Source of the DNA: Gammaproteobacteria bacterium
GTDB lineage: Bacteria > Pseudomonadota > Gammaproteobacteria > Chromatiales > Chromatiaceae
NCBI GenBank assembly: GCA_018812525.1
Contig: JAHJDE010000093.1
Span: 117,475-181,474, forward strand
Reading direction: 5' to 3'
Length of the DNA stretch: 64,000 nucleotides
A program made the position numbers and the translations under genes. The notes beneath the pieces are model-generated. The model saw only the letters and a program-made list of their open reading frames with translations, did no database searches and was not told the DNA's origin. Below, piece by piece: positions 46,751 to 55,352 of this stretch (positions within the stretch are counted from its first letter, which is position 1; each line of letters begins with the position of its first letter).

Positions 46751-46875
46751 AAAAGGGGACGCTACCCTTTTTAGCTTTCCTTCTGGGCCTACTTTGCGGA
46801 ACAAACCTCAAACTTCGCCCAATTTGCCTACTCAGCCGTTCAATAAAAGCACAAAAAGGGTAGCGTCCCCTTTTC
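46751..46875. repeat. REPIN-like element with 22-bp perfect inverted ends
   Basis: A 125-bp segment whose ends (46751-46772 and 46854-46875) are exact 22-base reverse complements with the core GGGGACGCTACCC. It has the shape of a REP doublet (REPIN), the kind moved by RAYT transposases. It abuts the HlyD remnant. The ends differ from those of the RAYT element at 49050-49793, so it belongs to another family. Confidence 0.75.
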
Positions 46876-46917
46876 CCCGCTTTTCCCCGAATATCTGGAG
46901 TCCACTTTAGAGTTCAA

Positions 46918-48705
46918 TCAACTAATAAGTTCTCCCCCGAAGGCTTTCGACGTTTCTTCGCTATCGCGCCCAGATACCGCCTTGCCCGTGGCCGCCTCGA
47001 TCAAACCGAGAAGTGCTGAGGCACGATGGCGGATGAAGCCGTCGAAATCATCCGACCTAAGCTCAGCAACGGGTATCACGTGTGACAACAAGAAGACATC
47101 GAGATCGGTACTCGGAACCTGCTTGCTCTTCTGGATGCGTGGCAGGTAGATGCTTGGCGCATCGCCACTAATAAAGCGGTTGGTACTCGCGGCCAACGGG
47201 GCTTTGTTCACCACGCTGTTCCATTTTTCCTTCGGCAGTTTGTTGTTCTCGCACCAAGCGCGGGGAAAGATGTGGTGGATATCAATGGCGTTGTTGAAGT
47301 AGGTATTGAGGTCAATGGGGGTGCCGCTGACAAAATCCTTGCTGCCATGCTTCATGAGCAATGCAGCCAGTCCTTTGTAGGCCGCCGCGAGCCTTGATTG
47401 AAGCGACAACAATCGCGTCGGTGCGAAACTCGCGTCCCGAACCGTTCGGGGCTCAACACCACCCTCTACCCACTGAACAACATCCGGCAGATCCATCCCG
47501 AAACGGGTTTCATTGGCGCCGCCATAAAGCTCACCGAACACACCGCACCAAAGCCACCGCAGGAGCTTTTGCTTGGCGCCGTGCTGCGAAACCTTATCGC
47601 TCAAGTGGGCACAGATCGCCGCAAGGGGAATCAGTTGCGTTGCGTAGGGTAAGCCGCGAACATCGAAAATCTTCTCTTCAGCCAGCAGTTCAGCGGCCTT
47701 CTTGAACCCCTCTTCGACACGCGCTTGCAGTTTCTTGAAGTCATCCAACTCAAGGCGCAGAACATCCGCACGTTTGCAAGATACGGCGGACTTGGTGGTC
47801 AGATGCCGCTCGTAGCTGGCAAGCAACGTGACGGCAGTCAAAAATGCAGTTCCATCCACTGCGCTCAGAACATCATGCTTAGCGACAAACCGCTTGCAGC
47901 GCGCTTCCCAGTTCTCCCGCAACAGGAAGTCATTGGCCGCGAAGGTTGCCGTCATCAGCTCGAATACGGTCAGCGTCACCCCTCCTGTATTCACCTTCTC
48001 GAACACCTGGCAGACAGCCTCGCGCGGCGTGTCCTGGGTAAGTTCGATGGCCGGCACCTTGAATTGCTGGAAGCGAAGCCAAATCTCCTGTTCGAATCGC
48101 ATCAGGAACATCATCGCGTCGGCATTGTTTCCGTGATGAGCCGCGTACCCCATCTTCCATTGCATAAAACCCTGCGTATCGAACATCAGCCCCACAGGGA
48201 ACATTTGATTCTGGTGTTGGAGGGCATGTGTACTTAGATCGAGCTCAATTTTTCTGCCAAAATCGGAAGTGACCTGGAAAGTGTCGGGAACTGATACGAC
48301 CGCGTCTTCGCGATCTTCCGCAGGATCGCGGCACTTCGCCATGTCCAAAAAGTAGAAGCGGTGTATCTCCGCGCCTTTTTCGGTCCTGGTTTTGACTGGC
48401 AGTCCGCTTCGTAGCGCGAGATACATGGACGTAAGGCGTTGCTGCCCGTCCAGCACGAGCATCTTCGGCTTTGGGTTCGGTTGTAACGAAACCCCCTCGA
48501 AGAGGCGTGGTTTAAATGGCACTCCGCCGGCTTCTAAAAACATGACCGAACCAATTGGATAGGAAAGAGACAAGCTGGCAATCAGCGACTTGATGTGCAG
48601 GTCATCCCACACCCAGCCACGTTGAAAATCGGGAAGCTGTGTATCACCCTTGGCAATGGCGTCAAGCACATCTTTGAGAGAGGGCTCTGCTGTTCGGAAG
48701 CTCAT
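46918..48705 (-). CDS. DUF262 protein with C-terminal HNH-like region (GmrSD-like)
   Basis: A 595-residue DUF262-type protein. The ParB-like N-terminal domain shows LPDFQRGWVW near residue 24 and the signature VLDGQQRLTS at ~84-93. The C-terminal half has IDIHHIFPRAWCENN near 475 and a downstream Asn-rich segment (PLAASTNRF), resembling the DUF1524/HNH nuclease of GmrSD-type modification-dependent restriction. This suggests a single-chain defence nuclease. The gene stands alone on the minus strand between a decayed HlyD end and a transposase, in a sequence with less strict codon choice than its core neighbours, consistent with horizontal gain. Confidence 0.85.
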   Translation of the reverse strand: MSFRTAEPSLKDVLDAIAKGDTQLPDFQRGWVWDDLHIKSLIASLSLSYPIGSVMFLEAGGVPFKPRLFEGVSLQPNPKPKMLVLDGQQRLTSMYLALRSGLPVKTRTEKGAEIHRFYFLDMAKCRDPAEDREDAVVSVPDTFQVTSDFGRKIELDLSTHALQHQNQMFPVGLMFDTQGFMQWKMGYAAHHGNNADAMMFLMRFEQEIWLRFQQFKVPAIELTQDTPREAVCQVFEKVNTGGVTLTVFELMTATFAANDFLLRENWEARCKRFVAKHDVLSAVDGTAFLTAVTLLASYERHLTTKSAVSCKRADVLRLELDDFKKLQARVEEGFKKAAELLAEEKIFDVRGLPYATQLIPLAAICAHLSDKVSQHGAKQKLLRWLWCGVFGELYGGANETRFGMDLPDVVQWVEGGVEPRTVRDASFAPTRLLSLQSRLAAAYKGLAALLMKHGSKDFVSGTPIDLNTYFNNAIDIHHIFPRAWCENNKLPKEKWNSVVNKAPLAASTNRFISGDAPSIYLPRIQKSKQVPSTDLDVFLLSHVIPVAELRSDDFDGFIRHRASALLGLIEAATGKAVSGRDSEETSKAFGGELIS

Positions 48706-49049
48706 GGTTTCTTTGCCTTTCCATCAAATTACAGACCTCCCAAAACAGGCCGAAAACCGCCTGATTTTTTGACAGACCGAGGTGCTTAGGTGCTGTGCTG
48801 CAAAAATATTTACGTGCGAAATCAACAGTTAGCAACTCGCGCCTGAGTCCAAAGTATCCAATAGCCTGAGGTTCGGCTTTAAGATCAATGTGTTAATGCG
48901 TTTTTGGACAGTGGGTTTAGGGAGGTCTGAATTATCAAATTAGAAGCTACTGCTTTAGCCCCATGTCACGCCTGACCGATAATAGAGACACCCCTCAGCC
49001 GACTGCGGTGGAAGCTAAGGGGCGTATTCGAACGTCAAAGCTAATCACA
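48706..49049. other. Intergenic region between DUF262 and RAYT element
   Basis: 344 bases with no credible gene. It contains a weak 5-bp hairpin CAGGC/GCCTG (48746-48763) with T6 on the plus strand and T4 on the minus strand, possibly a weak terminator for the minus-strand RAYT transcript, and a stem with CCCCT/AGGGG arms around 48990-49020. The DUF262 promoter must lie here but was not identified. Confidence 0.4.
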
Positions 49050-49793
49050 ATTACGGTGACAGTTTAATAAATACACCTAATCGCCATCATTGCCTTTAGG
49101 CCCGCGCTTTTGCGGTTTAAGTATCCGGCTCGTCTGCTTTTCAAGCCCTTCGATCCATTCTTCGCTGCCCAACGGCCGCCCGGTCGTCTCCGAACGGCGT
49201 AGGGCGTTGAAAGCTGTGGGTTCGTCTTCGCACTGCCCCAGGAAGGCGGCAAAATCGCCATAACGCTCTAGTAGCGGCGCAACCTTTACCAGCCCATCAT
49301 CCTTGCCCAAAAGATGGGCGGCAATGCTCGACCATGACCAATCCTCGGCGCGCTGAACGAGCTGGGCGCGAACTGGGTTGAGGGTGATGTAGCGCACCGC
49401 ATGGGCCAAGTAGGCCTCGTCTATCACCACGGAACCGAAGCGCCCCTGCCAAAGATGGCCAGTGACCCGCATGCGGGCGTTGATATAGCCGGTGTAGCGG
49501 CGGTGTGCATCGGCAAAGGTGCGGCGCAGGCCGTCTTCATCGAATGGCACGACGATGAGGTGGATGTGATTCGGCATCAGGCAGTAGCACCAGATTTCCG
49601 CGTTGGCCTTGAACGCCGCTTCGCTCAAGAGATCCTTGTAGAGCGCGTAGTCACTGTCTTCAAAGAAGACTTGCGTACGCCGGTTGCCGCGTTGCGTGAC
49701 ATGATGGGGGTGGCCGGGGATGACAAGACGGGATAATCGTGACATGACGGGAATGTGACATATTTAGTGTATTTAGTAAAGTGTCACCGTAAT
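49050..49793 (-). mobile_element. RAYT transposon with 27-bp imperfect terminal repeats
   Basis: A 744-bp unit. Its left end (from 49050, ATTACGGTGACAG...) and right end (to 49793) are inverted repeats matching at about 25 of 27 positions, and it contains a single Y1 transposase gene. The same end sequence is found in the palindromic element at 55236-55306. Confidence 0.8.
49077..49745 (-). CDS. REP-associated tyrosine transposase (Y1/HUH family)
   Basis: A 222-residue IS200/IS605-like Y1 transposase of the RAYT group. It shows HHVTQRGNRRTQVFF near residue 14, the HUH metal site YCLMPNHIHLIV near 54, and a downstream tyrosine in HRRYTGYINAR that fits the catalytic position. The GHLWQGRF and YITLNPVRAQLV stretches are typical of the group. 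Such enzymes cut and join single-stranded DNA at palindromic REP sequences. Intact, so possibly active. Confidence 0.93.
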   Translation of the reverse strand: MSRLSRLVIPGHPHHVTQRGNRRTQVFFEDSDYALYKDLLSEAAFKANAEIWCYCLMPNHIHLIVVPFDEDGLRRTFADAHRRYTGYINARMRVTGHLWQGRFGSVVIDEAYLAHAVRYITLNPVRAQLVQRAEDWSWSSIAAHLLGKDDGLVKVAPLLERYGDFAAFLGQCEDEPTAFNALRRSETTGRPLGSEEWIEGLEKQTSRILKPQKRGPKGNDGD

Positions 49794-49805
49794 AAAATAT
49801 TTCAG

Positions 49806-49834
49806 TTGACACTAATATGACGTGTGGCTAATCT
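49806..49834 (+). promoter_or_regulatory. Sigma-70 promoter of feoABC
   Basis: TTGACA (49806-49811), 17-base spacer, TAATCT (49829-49834). A perfect -35 and a 4/6 -10 at optimal spacing, directly followed by a Fur-box-like palindrome at the expected transcription start. Confidence 0.85.
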
Positions 49835-49835
49835 T

Positions 49836-49854
49836 GGTAATAAGAATCATTCTT
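49836..49854 (+). promoter_or_regulatory. Fur box over the feo transcription start
   Basis: The 19 bases match the Fur consensus at 14 positions and contain a perfect 7-1-7 palindrome TAAGAAT-C-ATTCTTA (49841-49855). Located just after the -10, binding of Fe-Fur would block transcription of feoABC when iron is plentiful. Confidence 0.8.
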
Positions 49855-49858
49855 ACCT

Positions 49859-50116
49859 GTGAGTTGCCAGCCAGTGGACACTGAATATCGCTTGAATCAA
49901 TTGAAGGTTGGTCAACGGGTGTTGCTGCGGGCCATCGACGGCGATCACCTTCTGATCCGGAAGCTCCTGGGATTAGGACTCCGGGTGGGTTCCCGTTTGA
50001 CGGTGACGCAAAGGCGGGGTGCCGGCGTGGTGGTGGCCAATCAGGGGGCCAGGGTCGCTATAGGACCCGGACTGGCTGACCGGTTGCGCGTCGTACTGGA
50101 AGAGGTGGGGTGCTGA
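49859..50116 (+). CDS. feoA: Ferrous iron transport protein A
   Basis: An 85-residue SH3-like cytoplasmic protein that supports FeoB. The core LNQLKVGQRVLLRAIDGD and GLGLRVGSRLTV match FeoA. The frame starts at a GTG at 49859, only about 19 bases after the predicted transcription start; a GTG at 49874 or TTG at 49892 are alternatives, and none has a clear ribosome site. It ends 2 bases before the likely feoB start. Confidence 0.9.
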   Translation: MSCQPVDTEYRLNQLKVGQRVLLRAIDGDHLLIRKLLGLGLRVGSRLTVTQRRGAGVVVANQGARVAIGPGLADRLRVVLEEVGC

Positions 50117-50118
50117 TC

Positions 50119-52452
50119 ATGGGTTGCTGTGAGAAGGATGCCGGGAAAACCGCTTGCCGGAGTGAACTGACCATCGCCCTGACCGGCAACCCAAACTGTG
50201 GCAAGACAGCCCTGTTCAATATCCTGACCGGCATTCATCAACGCACCGGCAACTGGCCGGGTGTTACGGTGGAGCGCAAGGAGGGGGAGTGCCAGGTCGG
50301 TGGGCGCCATGTGACTATTGTCGATTTGCCGGGGATCTATTCCCTGGATGCCGCCTCGGCCGATGAACGGGTGACGCGTGACTATCTGCTCTCCGCCGAG
50401 TCCGATCTGATCGTGAATGTGGTGGACGCGGCCAACCTGGAGCGGAGTCTCTACCTGACCGCCCAACTGCTGGAGATGGGCGTTCCGCTGATCCTGGTCC
50501 TGAACATGATGGATGTGGCCAGAAAGCGTGGCATGGATATAGATCTGACGAGGTTGGCCGGGACCCTGGGTTGTCCCCTGGCCCCCATTGTCGCGGTGAC
50601 CGGTGAGGGGCTGGAGGTCTTTTCGGCCCTGATCGGAAAGGCGGAACTCGATGCCAATGGGCTCCTGCGTCCCGGTTACGACCAACATGTGGAGCAGGCA
50701 TTGGCGACCCTGGTGCCCCTGTTCGAGGTGGTCTCCGGTGGCATCGGCGCACGCTGGCTGGCGGTCAAGGCCCTGGAGCATGATGCCTATGCCCTGGAGC
50801 GGCTCGATGAGGCCGAGCGGATGCGCGTCGCCACCCTGCGCAAGGGGCTTGCCGAGCATGCCGGGGTGGACGTGGACCTTTATCTGGCGGACCAACGCTA
50901 TGGCTTCGCCCATGAATTGGCGCAACAGGTTATCAACAAGCCGGGCGAGCTGGACAAGACCCGATCCGACCGTATCGATGCCCTGGTATTGAGCCGCTGG
51001 TGGGGCGTGCCCATCTTCCTGGCGGTCATGTATCTGATGTTCGTCTTCACCATCAACATCGGTGGTGCCTTCATCGACTTCTTCGATGGGTTGGCCGGCG
51101 CCATTTTCGTTGATGGGCTCGGCGAAGCGATGCGGGGCTGGGGGCTGCCGGAATGGATGGCTGTGATCCTGGCAAAGGGCTTTGGCGGTGGCGTGCAGGT
51201 GGTGGCCACCTTCATTCCCATCATCAGCGCCCTCTATCTCTTTCTCTCCGCCCTGGAGGATTCGGGCTACATGGCCCGGGCAGCCTTCGTCATGGATCGC
51301 TTCATGCGTTCCATCGGCCTTCCCGGCAAGGCATTCGTGCCGCTGATTGTCGGGTTTGGCTGCAACGTGCCTGCGATCATGGCGACCCGGACCCTGGAGG
51401 ATGAACGCGAGCGGCGGCTAACCATCCTCATGAATCCCTTCATGTCCTGCAGTGCCCGCCTGCCGGTCTATGTCCTCTTCGCTGCGGCCTTTTTTCCCCA
51501 GAACGGCCAGAACCTGGTCTTCCTGCTCTATCTGATCGGGGTGCTGGTGGCGGTGCTGTCCGGTTTCGTCATGAAAAAGACCCTCTTGGCGGGGGTCGGT
51601 GGGGATTTTCTGATGGAAATGCCGCGCTACCATTTGCCAAGACTGCGTTCCGTGCTTCTACGCACCTGGGACCGGCTCAAGCTGTTTGTCACTGAGGCGG
51701 GGCAGATCATCATTGTGATGGTGGTGGTGTTGAACGTGCTCAATTCCATCGGAACCGACGGCAGCTTCGGCAACGAAGACAGCGAAAACTCGGTCTTGAG
51801 CCAGACAGGGAAGATGGTCACCCCGCTCTTTTCCCCCATGGGGATAGAGCAGGACAATTGGCCCGCCACGGTGGGTATCTTCAGCGGCATCCTGGCGAAG
51901 GAGGTCGTGGTCGGGACCCTTGATTCCATCTACAAGAATCTGGCGGCGAACAAGGCCGTTGCCGAGCAGGCTCCCTTCAATTTCAATTCCGCCCTGGCCG
52001 CCGCCGCGGCAACCATTCCCGCCAATCTGGGCGCCCTGACCGATTCACTGCTAGATCCCCTCGGCATCAGGGTCGGTGATCTTGCGGACGCTAGTGCCGT
52101 GGCGGAAAAACAGGGTGTCAACGAGGGGCTGTTCGGCGAGATGGCGGGCCGCTTCAATGGGCAGGTAGGGGCCTTTGCCTATCTGTTGTTCATCCTCCTC
52201 TACTTCCCTTGCGTGGCGGTCATCGGCGCCATCGTGCGGGAAGCAGGGGCCTATTGGGCCATGTTCGTGGCCCTCTGGACCACCGGCGTGGCCTATACCT
52301 GCGCCACCCTCTTCTATCAGATCGCCACCTTCGAGCAACACCCCGGTAGCTCCATCGGCTGGATTGTCGGTCTCTCGGGTCTCTCTGTGCTGACCCTCTG
52401 GCTGTTGCGCCAAGGGGCCACCGCCAATGAAAGAAAGGCACGGCTGGCATGA
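50119..52452 (+). CDS. feoB: Ferrous iron transport protein B
   Basis: Inner-membrane Fe(II) transporter with an N-terminal G-protein domain: G1 GNPNCGKTALF near residue 24, G3 DLPGIYSLD and G4 NMMD. It then has about eight or more membrane segments, including Gate motifs (SGYMARAAFVMDRFMRSIGLPGK and SCSARLPVYVLFAA). 777 residues, normal length. The frame opens at GTG 50110, but ATG 50119 with GAGGTGGGG upstream is preferred. feoC overlaps its end by 4 bases. Confidence 0.97.
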   Translation: MGCCEKDAGKTACRSELTIALTGNPNCGKTALFNILTGIHQRTGNWPGVTVERKEGECQVGGRHVTIVDLPGIYSLDAASADERVTRDYLLSAESDLIVNVVDAANLERSLYLTAQLLEMGVPLILVLNMMDVARKRGMDIDLTRLAGTLGCPLAPIVAVTGEGLEVFSALIGKAELDANGLLRPGYDQHVEQALATLVPLFEVVSGGIGARWLAVKALEHDAYALERLDEAERMRVATLRKGLAEHAGVDVDLYLADQRYGFAHELAQQVINKPGELDKTRSDRIDALVLSRWWGVPIFLAVMYLMFVFTINIGGAFIDFFDGLAGAIFVDGLGEAMRGWGLPEWMAVILAKGFGGGVQVVATFIPIISALYLFLSALEDSGYMARAAFVMDRFMRSIGLPGKAFVPLIVGFGCNVPAIMATRTLEDERERRLTILMNPFMSCSARLPVYVLFAAAFFPQNGQNLVFLLYLIGVLVAVLSGFVMKKTLLAGVGGDFLMEMPRYHLPRLRSVLLRTWDRLKLFVTEAGQIIIVMVVVLNVLNSIGTDGSFGNEDSENSVLSQTGKMVTPLFSPMGIEQDNWPATVGIFSGILAKEVVVGTLDSIYKNLAANKAVAEQAPFNFNSALAAAAATIPANLGALTDSLLDPLGIRVGDLADASAVAEKQGVNEGLFGEMAGRFNGQVGAFAYLLFILLYFPCVAVIGAIVREAGAYWAMFVALWTTGVAYTCATLFYQIATFEQHPGSSIGWIVGLSGLSVLTLWLLRQGATANERKARLA

Positions 52453-52715
52453 TATTGCGAGAGATCGGAAGGTATTTGGAGTTACGGGGACAGGCCGGCC
52501 TGAGGGACATTGCCCTGCATGTGGATGCCGAGGAGTCCGCCGTCAGGTGCATGCTGGAGCGCTGGGTCCGTAGCGGCAGGGTCGGGCGGCTTTCGGCGAT
52601 GCCATCCTGTGGGAGCGCCTGCGCCAAATGCAGCCCCCGTGAGACTGAGCTCTATATCTGGCGCGACGGCATCAAGGCCCAGCCCCTGCCGCCCCCTAGC
52701 CTGATCTGCAACTGA
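52449..52715 (+). CDS. feoC: FeoC-like winged-helix protein
   Basis: An 88-residue protein with a small winged helix (LREIGRYLELRGQAGLRDIALHVD) and a cysteine cluster SCGSACAKCS that fits the FeoC iron-sulfur site. It is probably a regulator or stabiliser of FeoB. It starts within the last codons of feoB, in the Fur-controlled operon. Confidence 0.9.
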   Translation: MILREIGRYLELRGQAGLRDIALHVDAEESAVRCMLERWVRSGRVGRLSAMPSCGSACAKCSPRETELYIWRDGIKAQPLPPPSLICN

Positions 52716-52735
52716 ATAGCCCGGGTTTTCCAGGA

Positions 52736-53434
52736 TTACTGCTGGATGCGGATGAAGATGCTCTTTGTCTTATAGGCCTTCAGCGTTTCGTGCAGGCTCT
52801 GGGCCTGAGCCCGGCTGTAGGGGCCGCCCCTCACGCGATGGACGGTATTCTGCCCGCTGGGACCGGAGACGGTGACGCTTTGGATATCAGCCCGGATCCC
52901 GAGCAGACCAAGGCTGGCCTTGAGCCGGTCCGCATCGTTGTAATTCCGGAACGATCCCATTTGCAGCATGAATACGGCTGCGCCGGCGGGCTCGGCGGCG
53001 GGTTTTTGTTCGGCGCTTCCCTGCGCCTCTCCCCCTTGGGGCTTTCGCGAAAATCCGCTCTCTGCGGATTGTTGCGGCGTGGCTGTCGTAGCGGGTGTAA
53101 TGAGCTGGGGCGGGGCTGGGGCAGCGGCTGCCGGGGCTGGTTTGGCGATCTCCTGTTCGGGAATCACCACCTCCTGTTCCGGTAGCACCGTATAGAAGTC
53201 GAAGCGTGGTTTGGGTGCCTCGGGCTCCGGTTCGACCCTCGCCGGGGGCGGCGGTGTGGCCGCCGGGGCTTTGGCTACCGGAACGGCAACCGGCGTTTCC
53301 ACCGTGATACCGCCCTGCTTGATCCAGGCAAGGCTGGCGCCCAGCGCGCCGACCAAGGCGCCTGCGAAGAACCAGAGCCAGGGCGGGGATTGGTTGTGCC
53401 GCCGCCTGGCCTGTGAATTGTAATCCCTTGCCAT
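52736..53434 (-). CDS. SPOR-domain protein, FtsN-like
   Basis: A 232-residue protein with one N-terminal membrane segment (PPWLWFFAGALVGALGASLAW at ~18-38), a Pro/Ala-rich periplasmic linker and a C-terminal SPOR domain (~155-230: FMLQMGSFRNYNDADRLKA...HRVRGGPYSRAQAQSL) that binds denuded septal peptidoglycan. Its position after priA-argS corresponds to ftsN in E. coli relatives, so a cell-division role is likely. It overlaps the argS stop codon (TAATG). Confidence 0.9.
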   Translation of the reverse strand: MARDYNSQARRRHNQSPPWLWFFAGALVGALGASLAWIKQGGITVETPVAVPVAKAPAATPPPPARVEPEPEAPKPRFDFYTVLPEQEVVIPEQEIAKPAPAAAAPAPPQLITPATTATPQQSAESGFSRKPQGGEAQGSAEQKPAAEPAGAAVFMLQMGSFRNYNDADRLKASLGLLGIRADIQSVTVSGPSGQNTVHRVRGGPYSRAQAQSLHETLKAYKTKSIFIRIQQ

Positions 53435-55194
53435 TACATCTGCTCCGGCGCCGAGACCCCCAACAGGTTGAGGCCGTTACGCAGGGTCTCCCGCGCGGCC
53501 AGGATCAGCTTGATGCGGGCGTCGCGCAGGGCCGGCTCCTCTACCAGGAAGGGGTGGGCGTTGTAGTAGGTATGAAAGCCATTGGCCAGCTCGCGCAGGT
53601 AGTGGGTGAGCTGGTGGGGCTCCTCGTTCAGCGCGGCGTTTTCTATGAGTTCCGGGTAGCGGGAGAGGATCTTCATGAGGTCCATCTCATGGGACTCCAC
53701 GAGCCGCTCCAGGTTTTCCATCCCAGGACTGGGTTCGACCGCGAGGCCCTTCTCGGCGGCCTGGCGCAGCACGGCATGGATGCGGGCATGGGCATATTGC
53801 ACATAGTAGACCGGGTTGTCGCTGGACTGGGACTTGGCCAGATCCAGGTCGAAATCCAGGTGCTGCTCGCATTTGCGCATCACATAAAAGAAGCGGGCGG
53901 CGTCGCGGCCCACCTCCTTGCGTAACTGGCGCAGGGTGACGAATTCGCCCGAGCGGGTGGACATCTGGGCCTTCTCGCCGCCGCGATAGAGGATGGCGAA
54001 TTGGACCAGCAGGACATCGAGCCTGGAGGCGTCGTCCCCCAGGGCCTGTAGCGCCGCCTTGACGCGCGGCACATAGCCGTGATGGTCGGCGCCCCAGATG
54101 TCGATGACGCGGTGGAAGCCGCGCTCCATCTTGTCCATGTGATAGGCGATATCGGAGGCGAAATAGGTGGTCTGGCCGTTCTCGCGTACCAGGACGCGAT
54201 CCTTCTCGTCGCCGAAATCGGTGGAGCGGAACCAGAGGGCGCCCTCCTTCTCGTAGGCATGGCCGCTGTGGCGCAGGCGCTCGATGGCCCGGTTGACCGC
54301 CCCCGACTCGGTGAGGGAGCGCTCCGAATACCACTCCTGATACTCCACCCCGAACAGGGAGAGGTCGTCGCGGATGTCGTCCAGGATGGTGTTGAGCCCT
54401 AGCTCGAAGACGAAGCGGTAGCGGTTGTCGCCCAATAGCAGTTTGGCCCGCTGGATCAGGGCATCGATATGGGCCTCCTTGTCGCCGCCGGCCGGCTCGT
54501 CGGCGGGGATGTCCGCGAAGACCTCGTCCGCCGAATGCCGATAGCTGTCTCCGTGCCCCCGGTGCAGGGTAGCGGCGATGTCCCAGACGTAATCGCCCTT
54601 GTAGCCGTTGGAGGGAAAGGGGAATTCCTCGCCGCAGAGTTCGAGGTAACGGAGCCAGACCGAGGTGCCGAGGATGTCCATCTGCCGGCCGGCATCGTTG
54701 ACATAATATTCCCGGTGGACTTCGAAACCGACCGCCTCCAGCAGATTAGCCACCACCGAGCCGTAGGCGGCACCGCGGCCATGGCCCACATGCAAGGGGC
54801 CCGTGGGGTTGGCGGAGACAAACTCCACCTGGACGCGGCGGCCCTGACCCAGACTGGAACGCCCGAATTCATGTCCTTTGGCGAGGATCTCGGGGATAAG
54901 CGCCCGGTAGGCATCGGTGGAGAGGTAGAAATTGATGAAGCCGGGGCCGGCGATCTCGACCTTTTCAATGCCGGTCGACGCAGGCAGGGCAGCGGCCAGT
55001 TTTTCCGCCAGGTCGCGGGGCTTGCAGCGAGCGGCCTTGGCGCAGACCAGGGCGGCGTTGGTGGCGAAGTCCCCATGGGCTGGACCGCGCGCATGCTCGA
55101 TGGAGAATGTGGGGAGTTCCCTCTGCGGTAGCACCCCGTCGGCGACCAGCGCTGCAAGGGCTTGGAAAACCAGGTCCTGGATCTGTGATTTCAT
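53434..55194 (-). CDS. argS: Arginyl-tRNA synthetase
   Basis: Class I aminoacyl-tRNA synthetase charging tRNA-Arg. The start at 55194 ([17 protein letters not shown]) matches the N-terminal Add-1 domain; the frame opens further upstream at 55263, inside a palindromic element, and should not be used. The HIGH-type motif is [17 protein letters not shown] near residue 122, and the KMSKS site is the MSTRSG variant usual for ArgRS. About 586 residues, normal. Downstream of priA. Confidence 0.97.
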   Translation of the reverse strand: MKSQIQDLVFQALAALVADGVLPQRELPTFSIEHARGPAHGDFATNAALVCAKAARCKPRDLAEKLAAALPASTGIEKVEIAGPGFINFYLSTDAYRALIPEILAKGHEFGRSSLGQGRRVQVEFVSANPTGPLHVGHGRGAAYGSVVANLLEAVGFEVHREYYVNDAGRQMDILGTSVWLRYLELCGEEFPFPSNGYKGDYVWDIAATLHRGHGDSYRHSADEVFADIPADEPAGGDKEAHIDALIQRAKLLLGDNRYRFVFELGLNTILDDIRDDLSLFGVEYQEWYSERSLTESGAVNRAIERLRHSGHAYEKEGALWFRSTDFGDEKDRVLVRENGQTTYFASDIAYHMDKMERGFHRVIDIWGADHHGYVPRVKAALQALGDDASRLDVLLVQFAILYRGGEKAQMSTRSGEFVTLRQLRKEVGRDAARFFYVMRKCEQHLDFDLDLAKSQSSDNPVYYVQYAHARIHAVLRQAAEKGLAVEPSPGMENLERLVESHEMDLMKILSRYPELIENAALNEEPHQLTHYLRELANGFHTYYNAHPFLVEEPALRDARIKLILAARETLRNGLNLLGVSAPEQM

Positions 55195-55235
55195 CGATGA
55201 ATTTCCAAAATACGAGGCCCATACGGGCGCGGTCA

Positions 55236-55306
55236 AATTACGGTGACACTTTACTAAATGCACTTAATTACTAATTAAGTGCATTTAGTAAAGTGTCACC
55301 GTAATT
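55236..55306. mobile_element. Palindromic MITE/REPIN sharing ends with the RAYT element
   Basis: A 71-bp palindrome: arms 55236-55270 and 55272-55306 are exact reverse complements with a single base between. Its ends match the RAYT element's ends at 49050/49793. It carries no gene and lies 41 bases upstream of the argS start, within the priA-argS gap, where a transcript would form a very long hairpin. Confidence 0.88.
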
Positions 55307-55352
55307 CAGGCTAGTAGTTAAATAGTCGTGTAGGATACCAAGAAAGGGGCAG

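Noticed and set aside
46259..46774. Open frame of 171 codons on the plus strand
   Set aside because: It is antisense to the HlyD remnant and overlaps a strong terminator.
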